Assembly: GCA_026260175.1 (NCBI GenBank)
Contig: JAKCWW010000542.1
Coordinates: 74,384 to 106,054, forward strand
DNA: 31,671 bases
Direction: 5' to 3'
Source: Reticulitermes lucifugus
Taxonomy: Eukaryota; Arthropoda; Insecta; Blattodea; Rhinotermitidae
The notes under the pieces: generated by a model
What the model saw: the letters and a program-made list of their open reading frames with translations, nothing else
The model's database searches: none
What the model was told of the DNA's origin: nothing
Part shown: piece after piece, positions 1-9,449 of the stretch
Layout: every line of letters begins with the position of its first letter
How positions within the stretch are numbered: the first letter of the stretch is position 1
Translations under genes and position numbers: made by a program

Positions 1-130
1 AAGTGAATAAGTGGCCAGGTTACTTAGCCTGGAGGTTCCTGCGTGAAGTGAATAAGTGGCCAGGTTACTTAGCCTGGAGGTTCCTGCGTGAAGTGAATAA
101 GTTGTCAGGTTACTTAGCCTGGAGGTTCCT
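1..130. repeat. 45-bp minisatellite, about 2.9 copies
   Basis: Copies start at 1, 46 and 91. The first two are identical; the third differs at two bases (ggcc to tgtc) and stops at 130. The array is probably cut by the window edge. The period is a multiple of three, and one plus-strand frame (positions 3-167) stays open through all copies with a 15-residue period before a TGA at 165-167. The other two plus-strand frames hit a stop in every unit. There is no start codon in view, so this is either chance or the end of a repeat-containing exon lying to the left. Confidence 0.95.
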
Positions 131-409
131 CAGACTAACGGAGTGGGAGGATATTTTTATTGAATGAAATTATATTTGTTCTGGTCGCTGTAATGAAAAT
201 TGCATTTCAATCACAGTTTTCTGGCGCTGCAGTACGACTGAAACGGGATTATACAACGAATATTAATACTGTGGCTGCTAGTCGGCTTGAAAAAAAACCT
301 GTCTTTCACTTTGTGCGAGTTTTTTTTTCGATATTCCATTAATCTGTTGCCGTAATTTGCACATTAATAGTCTTTATAAAAAAAAGCTACCGCCTTGTAG
401 ATTGTGTTA
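131..409. other. AT-rich sequence without recognisable feature
   Basis: After the stop of the minisatellite frame there are short poly-A and poly-T runs (near 289, 319 and 379). I see no gene or repeat family. Confidence 0.5.
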
Positions 410-626
410 TTCTAGATCATGGGTGTCCAACCCGCTTCCCGCCAGCTTGTATTGTGCGGCACGCGGCCACATTTGTAAATTATGTATATCCTATAAAAAT
501 TACACTATCATTTAGGCGCTTAGGTGTACCACTTATTGGTATTTTTTCACTTGCGATCCGCGAAACAGCCTACAATAACGGGTACGGCCCTGTGCCATAA
601 AAAGGTTGGAGGTGCATCTTCTAGTT
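410..626. mobile_element. hAT-type miniature inverted-repeat element with 8-bp target duplication
   Basis: The element body is 418-618 (201 bp). The left end CATGGGTGTCCAACC and the right end GGTTGGAGGTGCATC are inverted repeats, 10 of 15 positions matching. It is flanked by TTCTAGAT (410-417) and TTCTAGTT (619-626), an 8-bp duplication with one mismatch. hAT transposons make 8-bp duplications and often choose a TCTAGA-like core. The terminal sequence resembles the CAGGGGTGTCCAACC-type ends of hAT elements. No transposase is inside; an open frame overlapping its right part has no hAT similarity and is treated as chance. It must have been moved by a transposase supplied elsewhere. Confidence 0.8.
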
Positions 627-3030
627 GCTACAGAAATGAACCACGTTTTAAAAAGTTTAAGGTAAAGCATTTGGCTACGATATATGTTATTCCTGTCCAG
701 GATTTCCGGCTGTGGACCTAAACTTCACAACTTTCTGGCATTGCTCCAAATGAGTCCCTAACCAATTTATAATATCGCGGATCATTGTGTTGTTCGCTTC
801 AAAACATAAAACTGTATTCCTTATACACGCGATGAACCTAGTCTTCAGCTCATTTTAATACTCGGGATGTAATTTTCGGATGATTTAGTACAAATTCCTA
901 GCCTCTTAACGACAAAACTAAAATGGAAACCAGTGAAATTAATAACATATAGTGAGAGCCGGTGCCATGAGGTGTGGAGCAATGACAAGAAGTGAAACAG
1001 CAGCAGTGCGATATTCCATAGCCGCAGCAGGACATCTTGTGGCGGCTGACAATCAGAAACGAACTCAAAATAGCAGTTGTCGACATAGCAGTTAATTAAA
1101 TTTCCTGGCGTAATTGGAAATAAAGACTAAAAATTGAATCTCGAATTTGCTCTGTCGATATCAGAGGCTGGGACGTCTCCCAAAAACGTCGAACATTTTC
1201 AGTCCTAGTAATCGAAACAGACCGGAAGCCCTTATGCTTTTGACGATGAAGTCACTCCGAGGAGCAAAGCCTTACTTAAAGAGTCTATAGTTGCTTATCA
1301 GTTAAATAATTTTTCACAAAAGCCCGTCGTTCGACCCTAAATTTATCCACTAGATTCCAGTAGTATCAAATTCACAACCACACAACCTACTGTTTTACGA
1401 TCCATTTTAATATCATCCCCCCACCTACAGAGCGCATTAAAACTGAAATTATAATGGCTGAACGTGAACGTATTTAATATAGCGTCTTCTAAAACAGAAG
1501 CTGCTGAATGTATCTCATCTGAGGGAAATATATTTTTGTTTTAATTTAAATCAAGAAATACAGTTGACTTTGTATTTTCTTATCCTGTATTCAAGGTATG
1601 AGCAATAAAAATTGAATATCTCCCATTATTTAAAATACAGCGTCGGATGAATTTAAAAGCAATTACTCGACTTACACTCATACCTGTCGGAAACTACTAG
1701 ATACAAGACGCATTTATAAACGTCCAACCAGCAGCGTCGTCGAGTTCTCCAAAGACATTATTGTACATGTTCAACGTTTTGTCTTCCATTATCGGCTGTG
1801 AAGGTTATGTATGGAAAGGAAAACTGGTATATTTATATATGTATATATATGGTTATTTATAGTGCATCCTTTATTTAACAAAACAAAAGCAAAATATTTT
1901 TGCGGAAAATAGAAACAACTTATCTGTACAGATTTTGTCTCTCACATACAGTTCACTGCACATGAAGAATAAGGACTGTTTAAGTATTTGTTTCAGTTAC
2001 TTTTAAAATTATGGATTAAATATTATTTTAATTTCAGGCTTGCCAGTGCTTAAGTTTCTTTAGTTTATCTGCATTGTAAAACAAAATGGCGGATCACTTG
2101 GTCAATATAAACCGATACAGACTAATATCAAATTTAGTTTTAAAGAACATACTCCTACCAAATTTTGCAACGTGCTTTTATTTTTTCGTGTTTCCATGGA
2201 AAGGAGCGACTTCAGGTTACGGCAGGAGGTAGAAACCGCTAACCAGGAAGAACTAGCCAGTTACGACATACGAGATGGATGTCAGGTATTACGTGTTAAT
2301 CTATTACATCAAGGGTCATGCAGCATGCATGGCGTGAGTAAGTAATGCGTGTAAAGTAGTAGTCGGCAAAATGTAGTTGATCATTTTGGACACCCAGCCG
2401 TACGAGAGAGGAAACAGCTGAATATTTACGACGTTTACAAGAAACGCCTTACAGCGTGGAGTTAATTAGTTTACGAATATTGGTGCTTGTGTATATAACA
2501 CAAACACACAAACATATGTAAATAAGGCAAAGCGTGGATCTTGAAAGGAAATGGATGGCTTTTCACCTCTTATTCCAAGTTCATGGAATCCAGCAGTTAA
2601 AGTAGGATATATATATATATATGGAAATGAAAGGTTTGGGAAACCGTAGTTTACAGCTGACTGCTAGAATATAAAGGAAGCCGATCTATGAGCTCTCCAT
2701 AACTACAGCACTTCAGTGGGTGTGTGTGCCCTGTCACGACACTCAGTGGATAATGAATAATCGCATTTGACGTGTTTTATTACATAGGCGAAAAAGCTAA
2801 GAGGTAGAGGTAAGAAAAGAGGTAAAAAGTGTGATTTAATACTGGAACAAAATTAATGATATCCGGCCACTATCGCTGAATGTAACGCCTTTGGTGTTGG
2901 ATTCAGTAATCAAGAAGCTCGTAATGACCCCTGACCTGAGTTCTGGGTTCTTTAAGGAAAAGAGGAGTAAAAGTACGATTACGTAATAAATTTACTTTCT
3001 ATTGAAATGTGAATAAAATAGTAAACAGGG
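627..3030. other. AT-rich intergenic or intronic sequence
   Basis: No convincing coding sequence, RNA gene or repeat family was found. Short alternating AT runs occur near 1832-1852 and 2607-2622. Frames here are short and carry no recognisable motif. Confidence 0.5.
2607..2622. repeat. (TA)n microsatellite
   Basis: About eight alternating AT dinucleotides inside AT-rich DNA. Confidence 0.8.
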
Positions 3031-3330
3031 GAGCCGGGATAGTGTAGTCGGTATAGTGACTAAGCTACTGGCTAGACGATCCGGGTTTCGAACCCAGGCA
3101 GGGAAATGAAGTATTGTCTGGTGTAAGTATCAGACTTTCCAGAGAAGCCTTCCAAATTCTCGCCTCCATTAACAGGACGAATGAATGGGACTTGATGATG
3201 AAGGCAGCAGGTTCTACCAGACTAAACGGCGTTACACTCTAGGGAGACAGCAATTTTCAGTCATTGCTCTGAGGGCCTCACATCACGCTAAGTGATGCTA
3301 CTGCAAGCTGCCCGCATATTCCAAGTCTTT
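3031..3330 (+). mobile_element. tRNA-derived SINE, head clear, body uncertain
   Basis: Positions 3034-3105 have tRNA-like RNA polymerase III promoter boxes: a box A region around gatagtgtagtcggtatag and a box B GGTTTCGAACC at 3084-3094. The head matches those of the SINEs at 27040 and 29692. Downstream (3106-3330) the sequence is more GC-rich than its surroundings, but I cannot align it confidently to the body of the other copies. No target duplication or tail was found, so the right limit is a guess. A functional tRNA is unlikely because the acceptor arm does not pair. Confidence 0.65.
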
Positions 3331-4380
3331 CGAATGATGAAAGCCAAGCGACTAGATTAATTTACCCTGATGACAGTGACGAAGAAAAGGCCCTCGCAGA
3401 CCCTGCTGCGCGGGGAACCACCACACCTACAGAATACTAAAGTTTGTTGTGGGTTCTTTCGGGCTGAATTCCATTCTGACAGCATGCAGTACTCTGGATC
3501 CCTGTTATGAGATCTCGGACTAACTTCGCTAGTAACAATTTTGGGGGAGTCCCCGATTATCGAGTTGCGGAAGCCCTCCGACCGATTATCTACGCCACTG
3601 TCTGACGATGTAGGCACATTTTTTCCCCCGGGTTCGTCAGTACACTTCTGCCAGATCACGTGGTATCACATCCAAGAAGACGGGCAATTTTCATAGTTGC
3701 CGCCAAATCTCACAGTGCTTTATAGCACTGCTAATTTTCCCTTTGATCCTTACAGGATGATTGTCTAAATATTTCCCTTTTTCCTTCTCCGTCAGCTGCC
3801 TAGTATGTTAAGTGTATTGCACTGGGTAGTTGGAATATTAACAAACCCAAACATTACAGTAGAGTTGGAACTGCAACGGCAAGACAGCAAAAAGCGCATT
3901 TCGCGAAAAATTTAAATACCTGCGTCAGTTTTGTTCACAATCTATTTGCGAGGCTACATCACTGTCATTCTTTGTCTCCTTTGCTCTTTGTGCCACACTT
4001 CTCTCCCTTTCTTTCTCTCTGGACCAACTCGGCGCGATGCTGCAATGCGTCACCACATACACAGTTGCCAAGTTGAAACAGATTTCGCTACCGGTTCAGT
4101 GATCAAAGTTAAAAAAACGGTTAAACGTTTACAATGTGGCAACCAGACATGCAGCTATTAATCAGGGCAAAATTTCGTATTAAATGACGTTATAACAACA
4201 TAGACTACTAAAAAGCATTTTGCAGTTTAAAATTTTATTCTTGTAGAAATGTACAGCATTTCATTAGTCAAATCGTGACAAGCAAGGAAACAAGTAACAT
4301 ATAGTACACAGTATCCTTGACCTTCCTTTCACGCAAAAATAGTTGCTTCTGGATTTAAAAATGTTCTTGTCTGGAGAGTG

Positions 4381-4383
<3 letters not shown>
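3331..4383. other. Unassigned stretch with a GC-richer block
   Basis: A block at about 3357-3660 is richer in GC than the flanks and open for about 100 codons on the minus strand. That frame begins after a TGA and lacks an ATG at its 5' limit; the minus-strand sequence after it reads GGGTAAAT, which could serve as a splice donor. The predicted peptide is polar and I do not recognise it. It may be an old transposon piece or, less likely, an exon. The rest holds nothing recognisable. Confidence 0.35.

Positions 4384-4414
<31 letters not shown>
4384..4414. repeat. (GA)n microsatellite
   Basis: Thirty-one bases of uninterrupted GA repeat. Confidence 0.97.
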
Positions 4415-4417
<3 letters not shown>

Positions 4418-4805
4418 TGTTGCATGATTTTTGCGTATTCAGTTCTTCTATCTCGATTTACCGAGTAAGTAATTAGCCATGTGAAGTTGTTGTTGTCGCG
4501 AGTTGAGTATCGTCTGCTGCTTCCTGAATGCTATTCTTTTTATAATTGTATTGATGTCTGTCCCTCCCTGTAACACATAGTTGACTTTCTTTACTTACTG
4601 CAAAAATGTAATTTTGGAAACTGTAGACCTGTACTTCAAAGTGTTCAAAAATTTTTTTACAAATTTCAGGAGTTTATTTCGACTGAAAGACTCTGTATCA
4701 AAATGGGTTCTGTTCTGAAGCTTAATGCAACTGTTACTGAAATTCGAGTAGACGAAAACAAATTAGAGGATTGATTAACACAAGATTATTTAACTTATCA
4801 ACTAC
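4415..4805. other. AT-rich sequence without recognisable feature
   Basis: No coding frame, RNA gene or element end was seen. Confidence 0.5.
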
Positions 4806-4915
4806 GTATAAATTTTATTTTATTAAGATATGCGTCTTCTGGGATGTAACTCCTTGTAATCTGGCGGATTCCAACGTTTCTCGGGAACCTTCTACCTCCA
4901 TTTTCAGGGTGGCTA
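4806..4915. repeat. Probable dispersed repeat fragment
   Basis: The stretch from tgcgtcttctgggatgtaac to tccattttcagggtgg resembles a repeat I associate with cockroach and termite sequence. On the minus strand it reads through an IPED-like peptide often met as a spurious translation of that repeat. This rests on memory only; no ends or duplications are visible, and the element class is unknown. Confidence 0.4.
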
Positions 4916-5647
4916 CCATAAAAAGAAATCCTATGATTCGACCACTTCCCCATCTTCCTCGACCTGTTATGTTTCTCCCCTCCGGTGTACACCCCTAGGC
5001 ACCCCTCCCGTCTCCTAGCCATGTTGTGCACAAGAATAGCGAAGGCTAGAAGCACGTGACTCTGCAAACGAGAACCGCTTTAGAAAATGTACACCGTTTA
5101 TGACATTAGTATGTTCATAAAATTTTAGCACGTTCGTAGTTAAAGGTAGCAAAAATGCGCCTGTTAGCTTTGGCATATCTGCCGATCTGCTTGTTCTTGT
5201 GTGTTCGTGTAACAACTTGTGAATCATAGAAAGAAGGTCCCATGAAACATGATAAGTTCTACTGAAACTTGTCTACGCATTTCAGTTTTGGTTACAACGG
5301 CATAAGAGTAATTGGACACAAAAACCTGCATGCTTTTCTACACGCACCTCGAAAGTAACTCGCTGCTTGTCTATCGGAGAGAAACATGCTTCTGTCGATC
5401 GTTGTAAAGAAAAGCAAATACTCATCAATTGCACTTCCTTTTTTCTGTGATTCGTACGGATATTAAGGCAACTGAACAAAAACGGGACATAAATAACTAC
5501 ATTGTTACGCGTAGGCTAAGTTTTCTAACTTCTCAAGTTTTCCATATCTGCCTATGTGCCAAGTTTCTGTGGGTTGAATAGTCAATACATAGTGGTGCCG
5601 CCCATCGTGGTGTGTAATGCAATGAGTGTTCTACATTAGAGCAGATA
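4916..5647. other. No recognisable feature
   Basis: Several frames of 65-90 codons overlap here on the minus strand, none with a recognised motif or clear splice context. Confidence 0.45.
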
Positions 5648-6187
5648 TTCTAACCCATAGGCGGCCAGACTTTTGGACTCAGTGATGTGCTCTAAAGACA
5701 GAAAACCTTTCGCGATCTACCGTAGTATATAATGTATAAATATTAGGTCAAATAGGCAAAAGAATGTAAAATAGCGTAATAACATCAAACATATAAAAGT
5801 ACAATTGTTTCATTTATTAAAAATTGATGTTTTCAAACTAAAAAATTTATCATAATTAAAAGGCGTTTTTCTTTAACCTTCCTATTGCGAAGTTGATGCA
5901 TGACACTGCATATCTTGCGGTAACTTACTGAAAGAGGGTTTATAATTACTTGGCACAAATGAAGGCAGTATTTTAAATTTTCATCGGTCAGACGGCTTCG
6001 GTATCTTGATTTAATTATCTTCATGTGGGAGAAAGCTTCTTCACAGAGGTAGGTTGATCCAAAAACTGCTGTCAAACGAAGAGATATTGATCTATTGAGG
6101 CGGCAAATATATTTTGACAGATACTAAAAAGCTGCCGCGATCGACTGGTAGATCACGATCAACTGTTTGGCTACCTCTGTTCTAACC
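5648..6187 (-). mobile_element. Internally deleted hAT transposon with exact 8-bp target duplication
   Basis: The element body is 5656-6179 (524 bp). Its ends are CATAGGCGGCCAGAC at the left and GTTTGGCTACCTCTG at the right, inverted repeats with 11 of 15 matches. The flanks are identical: TTCTAACC at 5648-5655 and 6180-6187, the 8-bp duplication typical of hAT. Subterminal sequences also echo each other: cgcgatctacc near 5712 and the cgcgatcgactggtagatc stretch near 6137. Inside, on the minus strand, lies only the last part of a transposase gene, so most of an autonomous parent has been deleted. The end sequence and duplication are of the same kind as those of the element at 418-618. Confidence 0.9.
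5833..6116 (-). pseudogene. hAT transposase, C-terminal dimerisation region only
   Basis: A frame of roughly 95 codons is open from just after a TAG near 6117 to a TGA at 5833. It contains FGSTYLCEEAFSHMKIIKS followed by YRSRLTDENLKYCLHLC. This is the conserved C-terminal block of hAT transposases (also found in host proteins derived from them, such as the GTF2IRD2 and ZBED types), which serves in dimerisation. The zinc-finger BED domain and the catalytic core are absent, so it cannot catalyse transposition. The last 35 or so residues are basic and diverge from the family. The block is free of stops, which may be chance or may mean recent deletion. Whether it is expressed cannot be seen; an ATG at 6073-6075 is not in a recognisable start context. 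Confidence 0.8.
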
Positions 6188-6779
6188 TGCTTTATTCCTA
6201 CTGTCAATAACGAACCACCACACGGCTGTATGCAGTTACACAAGCGGCTTAGCTGCGCACGTAAAGAACAATATCCTAATCAAGCGAGATATGCTGTAGG
6301 AATGTCTCTCTAACTTTCCCATTTGTTCCTCAGGAATAGATAGTTTTGAGATTCCCCTCTGTCTGCGCGCTTGGAACAATCATTCATTATTGGTTCTATC
6401 AAGATAACAAATTTAATACAGCATGAATTTATCTTGTCTTTTCAGGTAAGTGTGGAGGAACGCAAAGCAAAATGTCGTCTTGGAAGGTTCACAGTTTGGC
6501 ATGCTGTTTATCAAGGTACATATCATACAATTTAGAACCTGTAAGCGTTATATTAGTACACTAAAGGATTTCATGGTTATCATTATCATCATCGCCAACA
6601 TAGTCATTATAGTCATTAACATCATCTCTATCATATTCTGTGTTGCAAGTCGGTTAGATTGATTTGCATGGGCTGCATCAGGTCATTTAAATGTCCGTAA
6701 ATACGTAAGTATGCATAATACACACACTCATTGATATACGTAAAATGCAGATACTTGTATTGTATTGGAATATTTAAGT
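6188..6779. other. No gene; degenerate ATC/ATT-rich tract
   Basis: Around 6573-6640 there is an imperfect run of ATC, ATT and CAT triplets, probably a decayed microsatellite. Nothing else is recognised. Confidence 0.5.
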
Positions 6780-7200
6780 TTAGATTGAGGGTGTTGGAGA
6801 ACATGACGCTAAGAGAGGGTTTGGCCCTGAGAGGGAGGAACTAACATGAAGATGAAGAAAACTGCTTAATGAAGAGCTTTGTAACCTGTGTTCTTTACCA
6901 TATATTGTCAGGTGGTGAAATAATATGTGTATTAACGTGTAGTTAGCAAGACCGGAGAAATGCGGACATTTTAGTCAGAGTACCTGAAGGTGGCGCAGTT
7001 GGTTGAGGCACTGCGCTACAAGCAGGAAGGTCGCGGGTTCGATTCCCGATGGTGTCACAACCTTACCACCTTCATGTGCCGATTGTCTAGAAATTCTTGG
7101 AGCCTCAACCTCCTGGGATTGCGTACCTGAAGAGACAAATTAAGAGATCTAGCCGTATGTGGAGGGTATCATTAAATTAATTCTAAAGAAACGGGGCGTC
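6780..7200 (+). pseudogene. LINE C-terminal fragment, split by a SINE
   Basis: Allowing frameshifts, the plus strand reads RLRVLENM, then FGPEREEL, then RKLLNEELCNL, then RNADILVRVPEG up to 6989. This follows the order of the C-terminal region of endonuclease/reverse-transcriptase LINE proteins, whose relatives have FGPKREE, WRKLHNEELHNLY and RNAYRILVGKPEG. After the SINE at 6990-7122 the LINE resumes with PE, an arginine-rich block and IIKLILK to about 7200. Several stops and frameshifts make it dead. The same block appears at 8230, 13162 and 27935. The reading comes from eye alignment to remembered family motifs. Confidence 0.75.
6980..7132 (+). mobile_element. Short tRNA-derived SINE inside a LINE, 10-bp target duplication
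   Basis: The body is 6990-7122 (133 bp). The head has box A around tggcgcagttggttgagg (6991-7008) and box B GGTTCGATTCC (7036-7046). It is flanked by GTACCTGAAG at 6980-6989 and 7123-7132, identical. Those ten bases encode part of the VPEG (usually KPEG) motif of the surrounding LINE, so the empty site can be read directly. The short body after the tRNA part ends in cctgggattgc with no clear poly-A tail. Confidence 0.85.
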
Positions 7201-7324
7201 ATTATATTACAAAGTCACTGACATCTTCAGGTCGATTACACACAGTGACTGTGTAATATAATTGCAAGATTAAATAGTGTTTACCAAATACAACGAAATG
7301 TCTAATTCCAAGACTGTAATAAAG

Positions 7325-7642
7325 CTTTGGACTCCATAAATGGTAAAGTCCCTGATCTTATTTAAGCGTCACGCTATGAAGTAATGGGAAAATGGAGGTA
7401 TAGATCCACGCCTTCTTAACCTCGACACTAGACGGAAGGGAGCTTCACGCCCTGGCCCCGGGAAAAGAGCTCCTGGTCCCCGTTGGATAGGATTCTGGGT
7501 GAAACCTAGCGTCGGTCTGGACGCTTTGAAGAAGGGTAAATTCTCTTGCACTTGCCGAGAATTGAACTTCGGTTCGTTGGTCTCCACCCGTAGCATATTC
7601 ACTATACCGTCTGAGCTACCACGGCCCTCCTTAGATTCCATA
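7325..7642 (-). mobile_element. tRNA-derived SINE (type A) with 14-bp degenerate target duplication
   Basis: The body is about 7339-7628. Read on the minus strand the head begins agggccgtggtagctcag, the box B region is at about 7560-7575, then comes a body shared with the copies at 13540, 26070, 29692 and 31012 (blocks such as cccggggcc and tagtgtcgaggttaag). The tail ends gggactttaccattta. Flanks CTTTGGACTCCATA (7325-7338) and CCTTAGATTCCATA (7629-7642) match at 11 of 14 positions, and all three differences are transitions, as expected of an old duplication. Confidence 0.85.
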
Positions 7643-7675
7643 GCAAGTGAAAAATTCTTGAGTATCTGAGAGAGT

Positions 7676-7817
7676 ATTGCAGTGTTGTAGGGAAGTAATG
7701 GGAAGATGTAGTTGTAACTTGTAATTGCAGTTTTGTAAGGAAGTACTGGGAAGATGTAGTTGTAACTTGTAATTGCAGTGTTGTAAGGAAGTACTGGGAA
7801 GATGTAGTTGTAACTTC
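7676..7817. repeat. 48-bp minisatellite, three copies
   Basis: Units start at 7676, 7724 and 7772 with attgcagtgttgtaaggaag and end with gttgtaacttgta; a few substitutions separate them. The period is a multiple of three, and one minus-strand frame stays open with a 16-residue repeat, but there is no sign of a gene around it. The third copy loses its last bases where the GTT repeat begins. Confidence 0.95.
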
Positions 7818-7837
7818 GTTGTTGTTGTTGTTGTTTT
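7818..7837. repeat. (GTT)n microsatellite
   Basis: About six GTT units directly follow the 48-bp minisatellite. Confidence 0.9.
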
Positions 7838-8229
7838 ACTTATTACCGTCATAATTATTTTCATTTATTATACAAACAACGAATCACATCTTATAATTAT
7901 AACATAGAAGCAATTTCTACTGGAGCACGATATCCACCGACTTGATTTAATATGTAGAAACATTTTACTAAATTCCGTATAACTGAAACCCAAGATTGAG
8001 GAAACAATTGAACTGCGATACAGTAACCTCAATCTGCGAAAGAAGTGTAGGTCATATTGATCGTATCTTGTGTTGCAAATTATATTCTTGTAGGTCATGG
8101 CTGGTTCAGTTTATTTATCTATTTACTTTCAGGTTGTCAACTATATGAAAGGCGCATATCGCATTCGTAGTGCATGGGAAATACACACAAAATTTTATTC
8201 TCCAAATCTTAAAAATATCCATATATAAT
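7838..8229. other. AT-rich sequence without recognisable feature
   Basis: The minus-strand frames here show no recognised motif. Confidence 0.5.
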
Positions 8230-8385
8230 AGCAGGACGAAAGTAGGAAAGTATTATTAAAACTGATGTTAAATAGCATATGAGGGTGTACACTGGATTTA
8301 TCTGGCTCAGGATAGGGATCTATGGCGAGCATTTATGAATATTGTAGTAAAGTATTTTGCTCCATTAAAGGCAGGTAGTATATGG
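8230..8385 (+). pseudogene. LINE C-terminal fragment
   Basis: With one stop and one frameshift it reads GRK, then SIIKTDVK, then YEGVHWIYLAQDRD, LWRAFMNIV and PLKAG. This is the very C-terminal tail of the LINE type also present at 6780, 10612 and 13162, where relatives have GRPRRRWEDNI, DWIDLAQDRD, RWRALVNTVMNLRVP and KAG. The match runs for about 50 residues. Only the tail of the element is present, as expected for a 5'-truncated LINE. I see no poly-A or duplication. Confidence 0.75.
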
Positions 8386-8448
8386 CCAGCTGAATGATTA
8401 CACTTAGCCCTTGTTTTACGCGTTCTTGCTTTAACGCCGCTTGCCAAT

Positions 8449-8475
<27 letters not shown>
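8449..8475. repeat. (AC)n microsatellite
   Basis: Twenty-seven uninterrupted bases of AC repeat. Confidence 0.97.
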
Positions 8476-8479
<4 letters not shown>

Positions 8480-8848
8480 ACATTCTTATGTAGTCAGTAG
8501 ACACAGTCGAACACAACAATTGTCTATCGACTATATAGTTCTGACAGCACAACGGGATGTATCTGCTTAAGATTACACCACTTATTAATTTGCGCTCTCT
8601 CATTTATCGGTTTATAGCCCTTTGGCTAGCTGCGCTTTGTTACGCTAACCCACACTTATTGCGTTATTTCTTATGGGAATATTATTTTTTATTTACGCCT
8701 ACTTTTTCAGGAACAAAACTAGGGCTTGCTGTCTAAGCTTCCAAAGAAGAATTATGCTTATTAATTGGTACAACTTACACAATATCCAATCGCCTCCTTA
8801 CTTAAAATCAAGCTATTTGAATGGAAAACGTCACTGACATGTATTAGA
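8476..8848. other. No recognisable feature
   Basis: AT-rich sequence with no gene, RNA or repeat family that I recognise. Confidence 0.5.
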
Positions 8849-8969
8849 ACTTTTTCCATCGTCACTGATTATAAAACATACAACACAACGTTTCGAAAGC
8901 AAACTGCTTTCATCTTCAGGTGAACCACCTGAAGACGTGAAATGTTCGAAAAAGATGGAAAGAGTAATG
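8849..8969. repeat. Imperfect inverted repeat, probable retroelement end
   Basis: The centre is a 9-bp hairpin, CTTCAGGTG then aac then CACCTGAAG. The outer arms are ctttttccatc (from 8850) and gatggaaagag (8954-8964). Between arm and centre the left side is longer, so one side has lost sequence. On the minus strand CTGAAGA, one U, a 6-bp stem (GAAAGC with GCTTTC around a 5-base loop) and GAAAC follow each other at 8919-8890. That order resembles the hammerhead-ribozyme core known from Penelope-like retroelements, but the extra U and unproven stems I and III leave this open. Confidence 0.6.
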
Positions 8970-9316
8970 TTTCGCATGTTACACCATGATCAAAGAATCA
9001 TACGGTACAGCTATTTGAATGGAGTTGGTGCAACATAAGTAAAATGCAGTCACGTCTCACTTCAAATGAAGCTATTTGAGATCGCAACATTATCTGCAGA
9101 CAAAATTCAACAGCCTTAAGTGTGCCTGCGTTGTTTGTTTTATAAGATTTAGCCATTTTATTCGCAGAGTCTTTGGCTACTAAATAAATTTTGCTAGGAA
9201 TGAAATGTTTTCTGAAAGTACCCAGACATCGGAATCGTATAATCTTCATCACTTTAACTTGCAACATTTCAGACACGTGACATCAATATCCCGTCAGACT
9301 TTAACACCCCCCCCAC
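8970..9316. other. No recognisable feature
   Basis: A minus-strand frame of 92 codons occurs here without a recognised motif. A C-run precedes the CA repeat at 9307-9314. Confidence 0.45.
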
Positions 9317-9338
9317 CACACACACACACACACACACC
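9307..9338. repeat. C-run and (CA)n microsatellite
   Basis: Eight C bases, then about 11 CA dinucleotides. Confidence 0.95.
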
Positions 9339-9432
9339 ATCAATATCAAAGAACGATCAACGTCAAAGGGAATTTAAAAAAAGCGCAAAACAGGCCGCGA
9401 GGTAATATGAACACAGCAGAGCTAAATAAATG

Positions 9433-9449
9433 AGGGGGGGAGGGGGGGA
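9433..9449. repeat. Poly-G tract
   Basis: Two runs of seven to eight G separated by one A, a strong purine tract that could form a G-quadruplex in principle. Confidence 0.8.

Noticed and set aside
3034..3105. Possible functional tRNA gene
   Set aside because: It has box A and box B but no pairing acceptor arm and is one of several similar SINE heads.
4021..4161. Plus-strand frame that looked partly protein-like
   Set aside because: Short, no motif, no splice or promoter context.
7369..7641. 90-codon minus-strand frame, GC-rich
   Set aside because: It is the translation of a SINE with its own target duplication.
9433..9449. Poly-G tract as a regulatory G-quadruplex
   Set aside because: No gene nearby to regulate; recorded only as a simple repeat.
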